64,000 nucleotides of DNA from Comamonas sp. KCTC 72670 (GTDB lineage: Bacteria > Myxococcota > Myxococcia > Myxococcales > Myxococcaceae). Below the pieces are notes generated by a model. The model made no database searches and was not told the origin of the DNA. It saw only the letters and a list, made by a program, of their open reading frames with translations. Position 1 is the stretch's first letter. Each line of letters opens with the position of its first letter. Location: NCBI GenBank assembly GCA_014656495.1, contig BNCN01000022.1:36536-100535 (forward strand), read 5' to 3'. The position numbers and the translations under genes are program-made. Positions 17,565 to 25,132 of this stretch are shown one piece after another.

Positions 17565-17858
17565 CTACTCGGCGCAGGGGAAGGATGTGTCGAGCGTCTT
17601 GCTTCCCTCGAGTCCGCCGCCCGTCAGGGTGACGGTCACCTTGACCCGCGAGGCGCGCTTGTAGGGGATGAGGAAGGGCACCTGCGTGACGCCGTTCTCG
17701 GAGAGGACGGCCAGCTCGCGCGTCTGCGTCACCTTCCACGCGGGCCGGTCTCCCGCGGCCTCCGAGGACTCCTTCGGCGCGCTCGCCACCAGCTTCAGCG
17801 GCGCGCCACCCTCATACGTGCCCTGGCGCTTCACGACGATGAACGCGTCCACGTTCAT
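17565..17858 (-). pseudogene. Short reading frame, possibly the 3' remnant of a secreted-protein gene
   Basis: A frame of about 97 codons (MNVDAFIVVKRQGTYEGG to GSKTLDTSFPCAE) looks coding by composition and ends normally, but it has no signal peptide and no ribosome binding site before its ATG. The frame remains open upstream inside the end of the beta-helix gene. This looks like the C-terminal domain of a beta-sandwich secreted protein that lost its 5' half next to the beta-helix gene. A very short intact gene is the alternative. It is not recognised as a named family. Confidence 0.4.
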
Positions 17859-17880
17859 GCCGTACGGGTCGGACGCGGCG

Positions 17881-19503
17881 TCAGCGCCGTGCCGCTCCAC
17901 GCCGACGTCCGAGCAGGCCGAGGAGTACGACGGCCAGCGAGCCGGTGGCGCTGGCTCCCGTGGCGCCGCAGCCGCTCGATTCCGCGACGTCGCCGGATGG
18001 CTGCTGCCCCGTGCCCGAATCCGGCGTCCCGGTGCCCGCGTCCGTGTCCGCGCCGGTGCCCGCGTCCGTGTCCGCGCCGGTGCCCGCGTCCGTGTCCGCG
18101 CCGGTGCCCGCGTCGGGCGTCTGCGTCCCGGGGCCGTCGGCATCGCCATACGCGCCGATGTGGGCCGGGCTCGCTTCGGTACGCGCTTCGGCCTGGGTGT
18201 GCTTCGCGTACTGCCAGGCCACCGGAAACGCCGCCACCTCCGAGGGGAGCGCCACGCCCTGGCCCCGCAGGGGCGAGTCCGGGCTCAGGTGGAAGTCCTG
18301 CCCGGCGAGGTTGACGAAGCCCGGTGTCGTGCCCGTGCGCGTTCCGCCCGTGTCGGTGACGGTGCCGGTGAGCGTGCCGAAGGTGCTCACGTAACCAGGC
18401 TTGAACCAGTTGCCGCCATGGTGGAGCGTCCCCGCCGCGTCGGTGAGCGACAGGGTGTTTCCGTTGGCCGCGGCCACCATCACCACGTTGTTCGTCACGT
18501 GCGCCGTCTGGTTCTGATGGGACAGGCGCAGCAGCGTCGTGCGGTCGGTGCGGCTGGACACCACGGTGTTGTGGAAGAAGTAGAGCGTGCCCCGGTAGTT
18601 GTGGGTGGTGCCGGAGTCGCCACCGAAGTGGACGATTTGTCGGTTGCCCGCGCCCTCCGGCTCCAGCAGCACGTTGCCGTAGACATACGTGCGCGCATAC
18701 GACGGGTCGTTGCGCAGCGTGGTGCTGGAGGAGTCCACCAGGTCCAGTTGCCGGTTGCCCCCCTCAATCCAGTTGTACCGGATGATGCTGCCCGCGGAGC
18801 GGTCCTTCAGGTTGTTGCCCAGGCAGCCGTCGCACAGGGGCCCGAAGTGGTTGAACTGGTACGTGAGGCCCAGGGCCTCCGTGTACGTGTTGTGTTCCAG
18901 GATGCTGCCGGGGTTGCCGTTGCCCAGGATGTGATTGCGCTCGACGGTGATGTTCGACGCCTGGTTGGCGATGAACAGACCATTGCCGCTGTCCTCCAGG
19001 ACGCAGCCCCGGATGGTGATGTGCTCACCCTTCTCGATGAAGATGGCGGCGGCGTTGTCCAGGTAGGTGGACGCGCCGTTGCGGCCGGTGAAGATGCCGC
19101 GCGCCCGGCGCAGGTGGAGGTCCTCCACCACCAGGTGCGCGGGCATCGTGTCCGTGGGCCGGTTGGCGCCGCCAATCTTCAGGATGCCGCGCTCCTCGCC
19201 CCAGTAGTTGAGCTGTGAGCGTGTGGTGGCGTTCTCGCCGACGATGACGGGCAGGTTGCCCTGCGCGTCCCTCACGCCGCGCACGGTGATGGGCGCCGTG
19301 GCGGTGCCGCGCCGGCCCAGGACCCATTTCTCCGCATAGGGCGTGGGCCGCGCATGGATGAGGACGGTGTCCCCAGGTTCGAGCAACTCCCAAGGTACCT
19401 CGCCCAGGCGGGCGTACTGCTGGCCGGGGCCCACGCTGTATTCAGCGGCCTGGACGGCCAGCGGCTGGAGCAAGGCGAAGAGCGCGATACGTGAGACGTG
19501 CAT
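17881..19503 (-). CDS. Secreted right-handed beta-helix protein with MYXO-CTERM tail
   Basis: The 540-residue protein has a short signal peptide (IALFALLQPLAVQAA). A parallel beta-helix follows, seen as repeated short turns such as HITIRGCVLEDSGNGLFIANQASNITVERNHILGN, the fold of polysaccharide lyases and pectate-lyase-like adhesins. Near the end is an eight-residue repeat (GADTDAGT), then GCGATGASATGSLAVVLLGLLGRRRG, a MYXO-CTERM sorting signal. It is probably cell-surface and acts on, or binds, a polysaccharide. No catalytic residues were identified. Confidence 0.85.
   Translation of the reverse strand: MHVSRIALFALLQPLAVQAAEYSVGPGQQYARLGEVPWELLEPGDTVLIHARPTPYAEKWVLGRRGTATAPITVRGVRDAQGNLPVIVGENATTRSQLNYWGEERGILKIGGANRPTDTMPAHLVVEDLHLRRARGIFTGRNGASTYLDNAAAIFIEKGEHITIRGCVLEDSGNGLFIANQASNITVERNHILGNGNPGSILEHNTYTEALGLTYQFNHFGPLCDGCLGNNLKDRSAGSIIRYNWIEGGNRQLDLVDSSSTTLRNDPSYARTYVYGNVLLEPEGAGNRQIVHFGGDSGTTHNYRGTLYFFHNTVVSSRTDRTTLLRLSHQNQTAHVTNNVVMVAAANGNTLSLTDAAGTLHHGGNWFKPGYVSTFGTLTGTVTDTGGTRTGTTPGFVNLAGQDFHLSPDSPLRGQGVALPSEVAAFPVAWQYAKHTQAEARTEASPAHIGAYGDADGPGTQTPDAGTGADTDAGTGADTDAGTGADTDAGTGTPDSGTGQQPSGDVAESSGCGATGASATGSLAVVLLGLLGRRRGAARR
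18031..18114. repeat. 24-bp in-frame tandem repeat
   Basis: Three full copies of a 24-bp unit beginning GGTGCCCGCGTCCGTG and one half copy encode the repeated octapeptide GADTDAGT in the linker before the MYXO-CTERM tail. Copies are identical, so copy number is probably variable between strains. Confidence 0.9.
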
Positions 19504-19612
19504 GTCTCGCAGTCTGACGTCTCCTCCTGGCCCAGGTCCACGAGGAGTCTCGTCCCGCGCGGGTTCCGCTGAAGTGGTCCGGGAGTTTTGTAGGCGCAGC
19601 GTTCGTGGAGGC

Positions 19613-20356
19613 TCACGCCGCCGCGCTGAGTGCGTGCAGACTTTCCCGCGAGGCGCTCAGGCAGTCCGCGAGGAAGCGCAGGTAGCAGTCCAGGCCCCGT
19701 GCGCCATAGGCCGCCAGCCGGGGGCCCGCCTCGGGGTTGGCGCGGAGCACCTCCGTCAGCATCCGCTCGTTGAGCGCCGTGTGGCCCACGTCCACCTCGG
19801 CGTGCTCGGTGAGGAAGGTCAGCCGCTCCAGCGTCTCCTGGCCGAGCACGTGCTTCACGTTGTCGAGGATTCGGGGCACCAGCGCGACGGCGAGGTGGCC
19901 GACCTCGTATTCGATGGCGGCCTGACCCAGCGGGAGGTCGCTGGTGATGACCTCGTCGTGGACCTGCCGGTACTGGCGCATGGCCTCCGTGGGCGCCTGG
20001 GCCACCAGCGCGTCCGCGTCCAACTGCGGCACATGGCGCGCGTTCCACCGGCGCGCGAGCCCGCGCGCGTCGTCGATGGTCATCAAGTGGTGGCCCGCTT
20101 CATGCCGCGCGTGGGTGACGAGCGCCTGTCCCAGCTTCACCGCTCCCAGCGCGATGCTTCGCTCACCAGCGCCGCGAATCCAGCCGTCCACGGGCTCCGT
20201 CATGTAGGCGCCCCGCGCGGACCACTCGATGAGGAAGCGCTCCAGGAGGAGGGGGGCGATGTCGGGCGACAGCAGGGTGCGCATGACGGCCTCGGTCTCC
20301 AGGCGTGCACGTGTCTGCTTCACATGGGGCAGGTACAGCGAGTCCATCAGGTTCAT
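19613..20356 (-). CDS. Heme-oxygenase-like diiron (HDO/TenA-superfamily) protein
   Basis: The 247-residue all-helical protein shows the HDO metal-site pattern. An H-x3-D-x2-H motif (HAEVDVGH, H185/D189/H192) is preceded by candidate ligands E44, H85-E86-x2-H89 and E151/H154. Proteins of this superfamily (UndA, SznF, CADD and relatives) use a diiron or iron centre for oxidative chemistry. The substrate is unknown. The ATG at 20356 overlaps the upstream gene's TGA (ATGA), so the two are translationally coupled. The frame extends further upstream but that part is a shadow. It is probably an enzyme of a small pathway with its partner. Confidence 0.75.
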   Translation of the reverse strand: MNLMDSLYLPHVKQTRARLETEAVMRTLLSPDIAPLLLERFLIEWSARGAYMTEPVDGWIRGAGERSIALGAVKLGQALVTHARHEAGHHLMTIDDARGLARRWNARHVPQLDADALVAQAPTEAMRQYRQVHDEVITSDLPLGQAAIEYEVGHLAVALVPRILDNVKHVLGQETLERLTFLTEHAEVDVGHTALNERMLTEVLRANPEAGPRLAAYGARGLDCYLRFLADCLSASRESLHALSAAA

Positions 20357-21477
20357 GACGGTTCCTTTTCGTTGTGTGGGAGCAGCCGGCTTCCCGTCTG
20401 CTCGTGGAGGTGTTGGAGGAAGTCGCCAGCGCGGTGCGCGGGGATGAGCCACAGGTAGGGCTGGGCCCCCGAGGTGTCGTCCGGGAGGCCCGCCGCGGCG
20501 TCATCGCCTGCTGTCTCGGCGAGGAAGACGAAGCCCTCGCGCCCCCTCGCCGCGTACCAGCGGCGCGCCGCATCCAGCAGGGCGGGGAACGCGCCGCGTC
20601 CACCGTCGTCCCAGGCGAACAGCCGCGCCGTGTCGAGCAGTTGGAAGGGGTTCGCTCCGCGCGGCCCGATCTCCATCACGGCCATGGCGCGCGGAGTGCC
20701 TCCTCGCCGCGCCAGCAGGAGATGTCGCTCGCGCTCCAGGCCCGCGTCGCGCCAGGGGCGGGCGGCCTCTTCGAAGCCCAGGGCCTCGGGGCCCAGGTCC
20801 AGCGCCTCGACGTAGCAGCCGGGCCGGGCCCGGGCGAGGTGCTCCCCGAACGCGGCGCGTTCTCGCGACGATGGCGGGCGCAGCTCCCAGCCGGTGGGGG
20901 CGAGGCGGGAGGCGGCGTCACAGGCGACGTCGCGCATCTTCAAGGGGAGCAGCAGGCCCTGTCCCTCCCGGACCACGCGCCTGCCGAACCCCATGTGGGT
21001 CCGTTGGACGAAGGGCACCGTGGACTCGACATAGGACGCGAGCCACCGGAAGGCCGGGTCGCGTTGGGCATGCGTCACACTGTGGACGTAGATGTCTTTC
21101 AACATCTGCCCGGGGACGGACTCGAAGCGCGCGCCGCCCTGGCGCCGGGCCAGCTGATGCACCAGCCACGTGGCGCGGTACGGCTTCATGATGGAGAGCG
21201 TGGCTTCCAGGCCGCGCTCCGAGTGCCAGCCGGTTTGTTTCAGAATCTCCGGGAGATGGGGCGTCCGGCGGCTCAGCTCGAGGAAGCTGCCCTTGCGTGA
21301 CGCGAACTCCTCGGCGGACCTCCCCGCGAGGTGGAAGTAGCCGGAGTCAACGAGCAGCCGCCAGAGTTGCTCGGGCGCGCCCGCGTCGAGGGCCCACGCG
21401 CCTCGGGCCGCCTCGGACCGTGAGCGAGGCTCGGAAGGAGAATGGACGCAGGCCGTCCATGCGGGGAACGCACTCAA
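20353..21477 (-). CDS. Unassigned protein coupled to the HDO-type protein
   Basis: The 374-residue protein is not recognised. It is soluble, with no signal peptide or membrane segment. The C-terminal half (ERERHLLLARRGGTPRAMAVMEIGPRGANPFQLLDTARLFAWDDGGR onward) has the strand-rich look of a GNAT-like acyltransferase, but I cannot point to an acetyl-CoA loop. The N-terminal half is helical (LWRLLVDSGYFHLAGRSAEEF, SERGLEATLSIMKPYRATWLVHQLARRQ). A GAAAGAG site precedes the ATG. Its stop overlaps the start of the downstream diiron gene, implying fixed stoichiometry and joint function. Confidence 0.7.
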   Translation of the reverse strand: MSAFPAWTACVHSPSEPRSRSEAARGAWALDAGAPEQLWRLLVDSGYFHLAGRSAEEFASRKGSFLELSRRTPHLPEILKQTGWHSERGLEATLSIMKPYRATWLVHQLARRQGGARFESVPGQMLKDIYVHSVTHAQRDPAFRWLASYVESTVPFVQRTHMGFGRRVVREGQGLLLPLKMRDVACDAASRLAPTGWELRPPSSRERAAFGEHLARARPGCYVEALDLGPEALGFEEAARPWRDAGLERERHLLLARRGGTPRAMAVMEIGPRGANPFQLLDTARLFAWDDGGRGAFPALLDAARRWYAARGREGFVFLAETAGDDAAAGLPDDTSGAQPYLWLIPAHRAGDFLQHLHEQTGSRLLPHNEKEPS

Positions 21478-21668
21478 TGCAGGCTCTTTCGGTGACAGCC
21501 GCGAGCCGCCCTGGGTGTGACAGGGGCGAAACGTCGCGGCTGCCGTTCATACGCAGCGCCGAGCGGAGCCTGGTCGTCCTGGGTTGAAACTTCCGCGGAA
21601 GGTGCCGGGCCGGAGGCCTGTCACGCCCACTGGCGCAGCGGGGCTGCTTCAGGGGGCGATGAATCGGC

Positions 21669-22487
21669 TCACGGTCGCGCGGTCGCGAGCGGCGCCTGCT
21701 CCGGCTCTCCCGGTTGGAGCAGGTGGAGGCGCGTCCCCGCGGTGCCGTGGCCGAGCCCGGGTTTCAACACCTGCTGGGTGTCGTAGTGCCCGCCGTTCTG
21801 CCTTCGGAAGGGGATGGGTGTGTCCGTGAACAACCCCTCCAGCCGCGCCTTGTAGGACTCCGCCACGGACGGCCATTGCTCGGGCGAGAGCCGGTCCGCC
21901 ATGTAGAGGCTGAAGGGCGGGAGGGCCTCCATCCCCGGGTAGTAGATGATTCCGTGTTGGATGGGGAAGAGCAGGTCCTCCAGCGCGCCGTTGACGCCGC
22001 GCTCGGTGTAGTGCGGAGCGCGCCCGCCAATCGTGACGGAGAGCAAGGCGCGGCGGCCCGCCAGGGTGCCTTCGCCATAGCGGTCACCCCAGCGTTCGCC
22101 ATCGTGGACGCCCACGCCATAGGCGAACCCGAAGGCGAACACCCGCTCGACCCAGCCCTTCAGGATGGCCGGCATGGAGAACCACCACAGCGGGAACTGG
22201 AAGATGACGGCATCGGCCCAGAGCAGCTTCTGCTGCTCGGCCACGATGTCTTCGCGTTGCGTGCCGCCCGCGAACGCGAGCTTCGACGCCCGGGCGTAGG
22301 CCAGCCGCTCCCCCGTGGGATGCTTCAGGAAGTCGTCCACGTCGGCGGCGGCCTTCCAATTCATGGCATAGAGGTCCGAGACCTGGACCTCGTGTCCGAG
22401 CGAGGTCAGGTGACTCACGGCCACGTCCTTCAACGCGCCGTTGAGAGACCGCGGCTCCGGGTGCGCGTAGACGATGAGGACTTTCAC
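21669..22487 (-). CDS. Flavodoxin-fold NAD(P)H-dependent oxidoreductase (quinone reductase family)
   Basis: The 272-residue protein begins MKVLIVYAHPEPRSLNGALKD, the FMN/FAD phosphate-binding start of the NQO1/KefF-type family. FQFPLWWFSMPAILKGWVERVFAFGFAYG follows, then VTIGGRAPHYTERGVNGALEDLLFPIQHGII, the second flavin loop. It should be a cytosolic flavoenzyme reducing quinones or electrophiles. It is divergent from an HxlR regulator, the classic arrangement for electrophile- or quinone-responsive control. Confidence 0.9.
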   Translation of the reverse strand: MKVLIVYAHPEPRSLNGALKDVAVSHLTSLGHEVQVSDLYAMNWKAAADVDDFLKHPTGERLAYARASKLAFAGGTQREDIVAEQQKLLWADAVIFQFPLWWFSMPAILKGWVERVFAFGFAYGVGVHDGERWGDRYGEGTLAGRRALLSVTIGGRAPHYTERGVNGALEDLLFPIQHGIIYYPGMEALPPFSLYMADRLSPEQWPSVAESYKARLEGLFTDTPIPFRRQNGGHYDTQQVLKPGLGHGTAGTRLHLLQPGEPEQAPLATARP

Positions 22488-22649
22488 GGGAGGCTCACCT
22501 CTGCCCTCCCCTGGAGAGACGCCTTGCGCGCGCGGGTGCCCCCTCGGCGTGTCGGTCTCCTGCCCCTGGTGAGTACCTCAACCCCTGATCGCGTCCGCGG
22601 CTCCCGTGTCTTCATGGTGCAGACGTACGTTTCGGGCTATTTCTCCGCA

Positions 22650-22679
22650 AGTACGCACAAGTTTGGCCAGTACGCACAA
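22650..22679. promoter_or_regulatory. Direct repeat, candidate HxlR operator
   Basis: AGTACGCACAA occurs twice (22650-22660 and 22669-22679) with a 19-bp period, about two helical turns, just upstream of the HxlR start at 22690 and within the divergent promoter region. A nearby ACGTACGT lies around 22624. HxlR proteins often bind GTAC-containing repeats, so this is a plausible operator. Confidence 0.5.
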
Positions 22680-22689
22680 AAAGGGAACC

Positions 22690-23034
22690 ATGGCTCGCAA
22701 GCGTGACGATGATTCGAAGACGAACTGTGAGGTGGAGTCCGCGCTCGGCGTCATCGGTGGGCGCTGGAAGGGCGTGGTGCTGTACTGGTTGCTGAAAGGC
22801 ACACACCGCTTCGGGGAGCTGCGCAAGCGCTTGCCGAACTGCAGCCAGCGCATGCTGACGCTCCAGTTGCGCGAGCTCGAGGAGGACGGGCTCGTCAAAC
22901 GCACCGTCTACCCGGAGGTGCCTCCTCGCGTGGAGTACGCGCTCACGCCCTTCGGGCAATCCCTGGAGCCGGTGCTCCTGGGCCTGCGGGACTGGGGGGC
23001 CCGGTACAAGCGCCGCCTGCAGCGCGCGGTGTGA
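22690..23034 (+). CDS. HxlR-family winged-helix regulator
   Basis: The 114-residue protein carries the standard HxlR features: NCEVESALGVIGGRWKGVVLYWLLKGTHRFGELRKRLPNCSQRMLTLQLRELEEDGLVKRTVYPEVPPRVEYALTPFGQSL. The Cys near residue 13 (TNCEVE) matches the redox- or electrophile-sensing cysteine of many HxlR proteins. The ATG at 22690 is chosen over upstream extension because it gives the family N-terminus. It likely represses the divergent NAD(P)H oxidoreductase. Confidence 0.92.
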   Translation: MARKRDDDSKTNCEVESALGVIGGRWKGVVLYWLLKGTHRFGELRKRLPNCSQRMLTLQLRELEEDGLVKRTVYPEVPPRVEYALTPFGQSLEPVLLGLRDWGARYKRRLQRAV

Positions 23035-23094
23035 GGTGGGCTTCGTCGCCCAGCCCCTCGCGCGCCGCTTCGTGCGCGTCCTCGTTACCGCAAG

Positions 23095-23445
23095 TCAATC
23101 GGACGGGCGTTCCAGGGTCTCCGGCATGGCCCCCGCGAAGAGCGCGAAGGCGACCGCCGCGACCGCCGCGAGGAACAGGAAGCCCGCGGGGTCGCCCAGA
23201 TGATGCACCACCGTGCCGGCGATGACCTGGCTGAGCGAGGCGCCAATTCCCACGGCCATGGTGATGGCGCCGAGCGTGACGTTGAACCGGCCCGTGCCGC
23301 GTGTCAGGTCCGCGATGACGAGCACGGCGATGACAAGCTGGGTCGTCACCACGCAAGCGGACATGAACAGCATGGAGTCGCGCTCCCGTTTCCAGGGCTG
23401 TGCCCGACGGCGTGACGCTCGCCGTGCCCGCTCGTCGAGGGGCAC
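23095..23445 (-). pseudogene. C-terminal remnant of an MFS transporter
   Basis: Roughly the last 90 residues of a major-facilitator protein are present: three membrane segments covering ACVVTTQLVIAVLVIADLTRG, FNVTLGAITMAVGIGASLSQVIAGTVVHHLG and FLFLAAVAAVAFALFAGAMPETLE. The region ahead (MPLDERARRASRRRAQPWKRER) is not transporter-like. Roughly the first three quarters of the transporter are missing. The fragment lies between HxlR and the metallo-beta-lactamase, and expression is not expected. Confidence 0.65.
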
Positions 23446-23486
23446 GGCGCACCGCGACGTCCCTTCACCCTGGCGGGGACCGGACT

Positions 23487-24362
23487 TCAGCGGGTCTTGC
23501 GGCGCTCTTCGGCCAGCTTCTTGTTGAACTCGCGCTCGGCTTCATCCGCGTAGGCCTTGCAGCTCATCATCTTGGCGCCGGCCGTGTCTCGGGCGGCATA
23601 CTCCCAGCCGCTGGAGCCCGGGTGCGGCGTCAACAACACATCGCAAGGCAGGGCGCGCACGGTGGCGAAGCTGCGCCGGTAGTCGTTGATGATGTTGGGA
23701 TAACGCGGGTTGGCCAGCAGCCGGTAGCCGGGTGCGCTGAGGCTGTCGACGTAGGCCATGCGCACGGGCTTGCCGTCGCGCGTGTCATTCCACGTCCAGG
23801 CGATGCTGCCCGGGGTATGTCCCGGCATGAAGTGCGCGGTGAAGGCGACGCCGCCCTGTGTGACGACCTCGCCGTCCATCACCACGCGGTCTGTCACGAC
23901 GGGCGGGAAGGTGATGTCATCGCCGAAGTGCAGGTCATCGCTGCCTCCGCGCGCCAGCAGCACCGCCGACTCGGCGCTGGCCACGAGCCGCGCGCCGGTG
24001 CGGCGCTTCAGGGCGGCGAAGGGGCCTGCGTGGTCTGCGTGTGCGTGACTGCTCAGCATCAGGCGCAAGTCCTTCGGCGCGAAGCCGCGCCGCTGCAGGT
24101 TGGCCAGCAGGTGATCGGCCATCTGTGGCATGCCGCCGTCGAGCAACACGACGCCATCCTGGGTTTCCACCAACAGGGCGGTCAGCTCCTCGGTGCCAAT
24201 CTGCCAGGTGTGGTCCGAGATGCGCAGCGGCTGGATGGGCTGCAGCCAGCGCGCGTCAACCGTGTAGGCCTCCAGTTGAGGGAGCGGCGGCGGTGTGGCG
24301 AAAGCGGTCGCGGCGTGCAGCAGGACGGCGGAGAGGGCGCAGGTGAATGTTCGGAGGCGCAT
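23487..24362 (-). CDS. Subclass B3 metallo-beta-lactamase
   Basis: The 291-residue protein has a signal peptide (MRLRTFTCALSAVLLHAATAFA) and the complete B3 zinc set. SHAHADHAG gives H106, H108, D110 and H111, PGHTPGS gives H182 and TPHPGS gives H247. Length equals that of L1-type enzymes. It should be periplasmic and hydrolyse beta-lactams, including carbapenems, by family. An alternative ATG at 24422 would add 20 residues before the signal peptide. No LysR regulator is adjacent. Flanking decay (the MFS remnant) suggests acquired or rearranged DNA. Confidence 0.92.
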   Translation of the reverse strand: MRLRTFTCALSAVLLHAATAFATPPPLPQLEAYTVDARWLQPIQPLRISDHTWQIGTEELTALLVETQDGVVLLDGGMPQMADHLLANLQRRGFAPKDLRLMLSSHAHADHAGPFAALKRRTGARLVASAESAVLLARGGSDDLHFGDDITFPPVVTDRVVMDGEVVTQGGVAFTAHFMPGHTPGSIAWTWNDTRDGKPVRMAYVDSLSAPGYRLLANPRYPNIINDYRRSFATVRALPCDVLLTPHPGSSGWEYAARDTAGAKMMSCKAYADEAEREFNKKLAEERRKTR

Positions 24363-24653
24363 GGTGAATGGGGATGCGGAGCGGTGGCGAGAGGCTGGCA
24401 GGGGCATGAATGCGTCATTCATTGTTTTGCCACGGTTGTATCGCGCCGGGTGATTGAGACGCAGGATGGGGCATTTTGCAGGTCGTCGGTTGCATCGGCA
24501 GCGCCCGGAGGCCCTGATTGCGCGAAGACGGGACCCTGCCGCCCCAGGTGTCGCTGACAGGTCAATGTACGTGGAAGCCGCGATGTAATCGTTCTCGGGG
24601 TTGTTAGGGTGTCGCGGCATTCACATCTTTCACCCGAACGTCTGGAGGTCTTC

Positions 24654-24938
24654 ATGTTGCGCTTCTTCGTCGTGACGAGCCTGTGTGTGTTGGGTCTCAC
24701 CGCGTGCGGTGGCGACAAGGCCGACGCTGTCGAGGAGCTGGGGAGCGCGCAGCAGGGACTGGCCTGTGAGTGGGGGACGGGCGCTTGCCCGGGGGACACG
24801 GTGTGTGCCTACTTCCCGGACTCGTGGGAGGAAGGGTTGTGCCGGCAGCCCTGCGTCAACGGCACCTGTTCGTCCTCGGCGGACACGTGCTGCACGCAGC
24901 GCCAGGGCGCGCCGTACTGCAGCAGCAGCTGCTTCTAG
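24654..24938 (+). CDS. Small cysteine-rich lipoprotein
   Basis: The 94-residue protein has a lipoprotein signal (FFVVTSLCVLGLTACGG) and a mature region with ten or so cysteines in a tight disulfide-type pattern (CEWGTGACPGDTVCAYFP, LCRQPCVNGTCSSSADTCCTQ). No enzyme motif is seen. A GGAGG site sits before the ATG at 24654. Small knotted lipoproteins like this are frequent in myxobacteria, with unknown roles. Confidence 0.8.
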   Translation: MLRFFVVTSLCVLGLTACGGDKADAVEELGSAQQGLACEWGTGACPGDTVCAYFPDSWEEGLCRQPCVNGTCSSSADTCCTQRQGAPYCSSSCF

Positions 24939-25132
24939 GGACACCCGCGCCCGCCGCGCTTGCGACCCGTCGGGGTGGCACGCGCGTTGGGCTGGCGTGC
25001 GCTTCGGCGATAGCCGCGCGGCGAAGAGGCTGATACGGTTCCCATCGGGGCGGCCCTGGGTGTGCTTCCTTCTCCACTCGATAGGTAGTGCATCCGCTCT
25101 CCGCCCCGTTTTTCTTCCTCGCTGGGGTCACC

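Noticed and set aside
18031..18114. CRISPR-like repeats
   Set aside because: The copies are head-to-tail without spacers and in frame with a protein linker.
24422..24620. Upstream extension of the beta-lactamase by 66 or more residues
   Set aside because: The extension is not secretory and precedes a perfect signal peptide; it would bury it.
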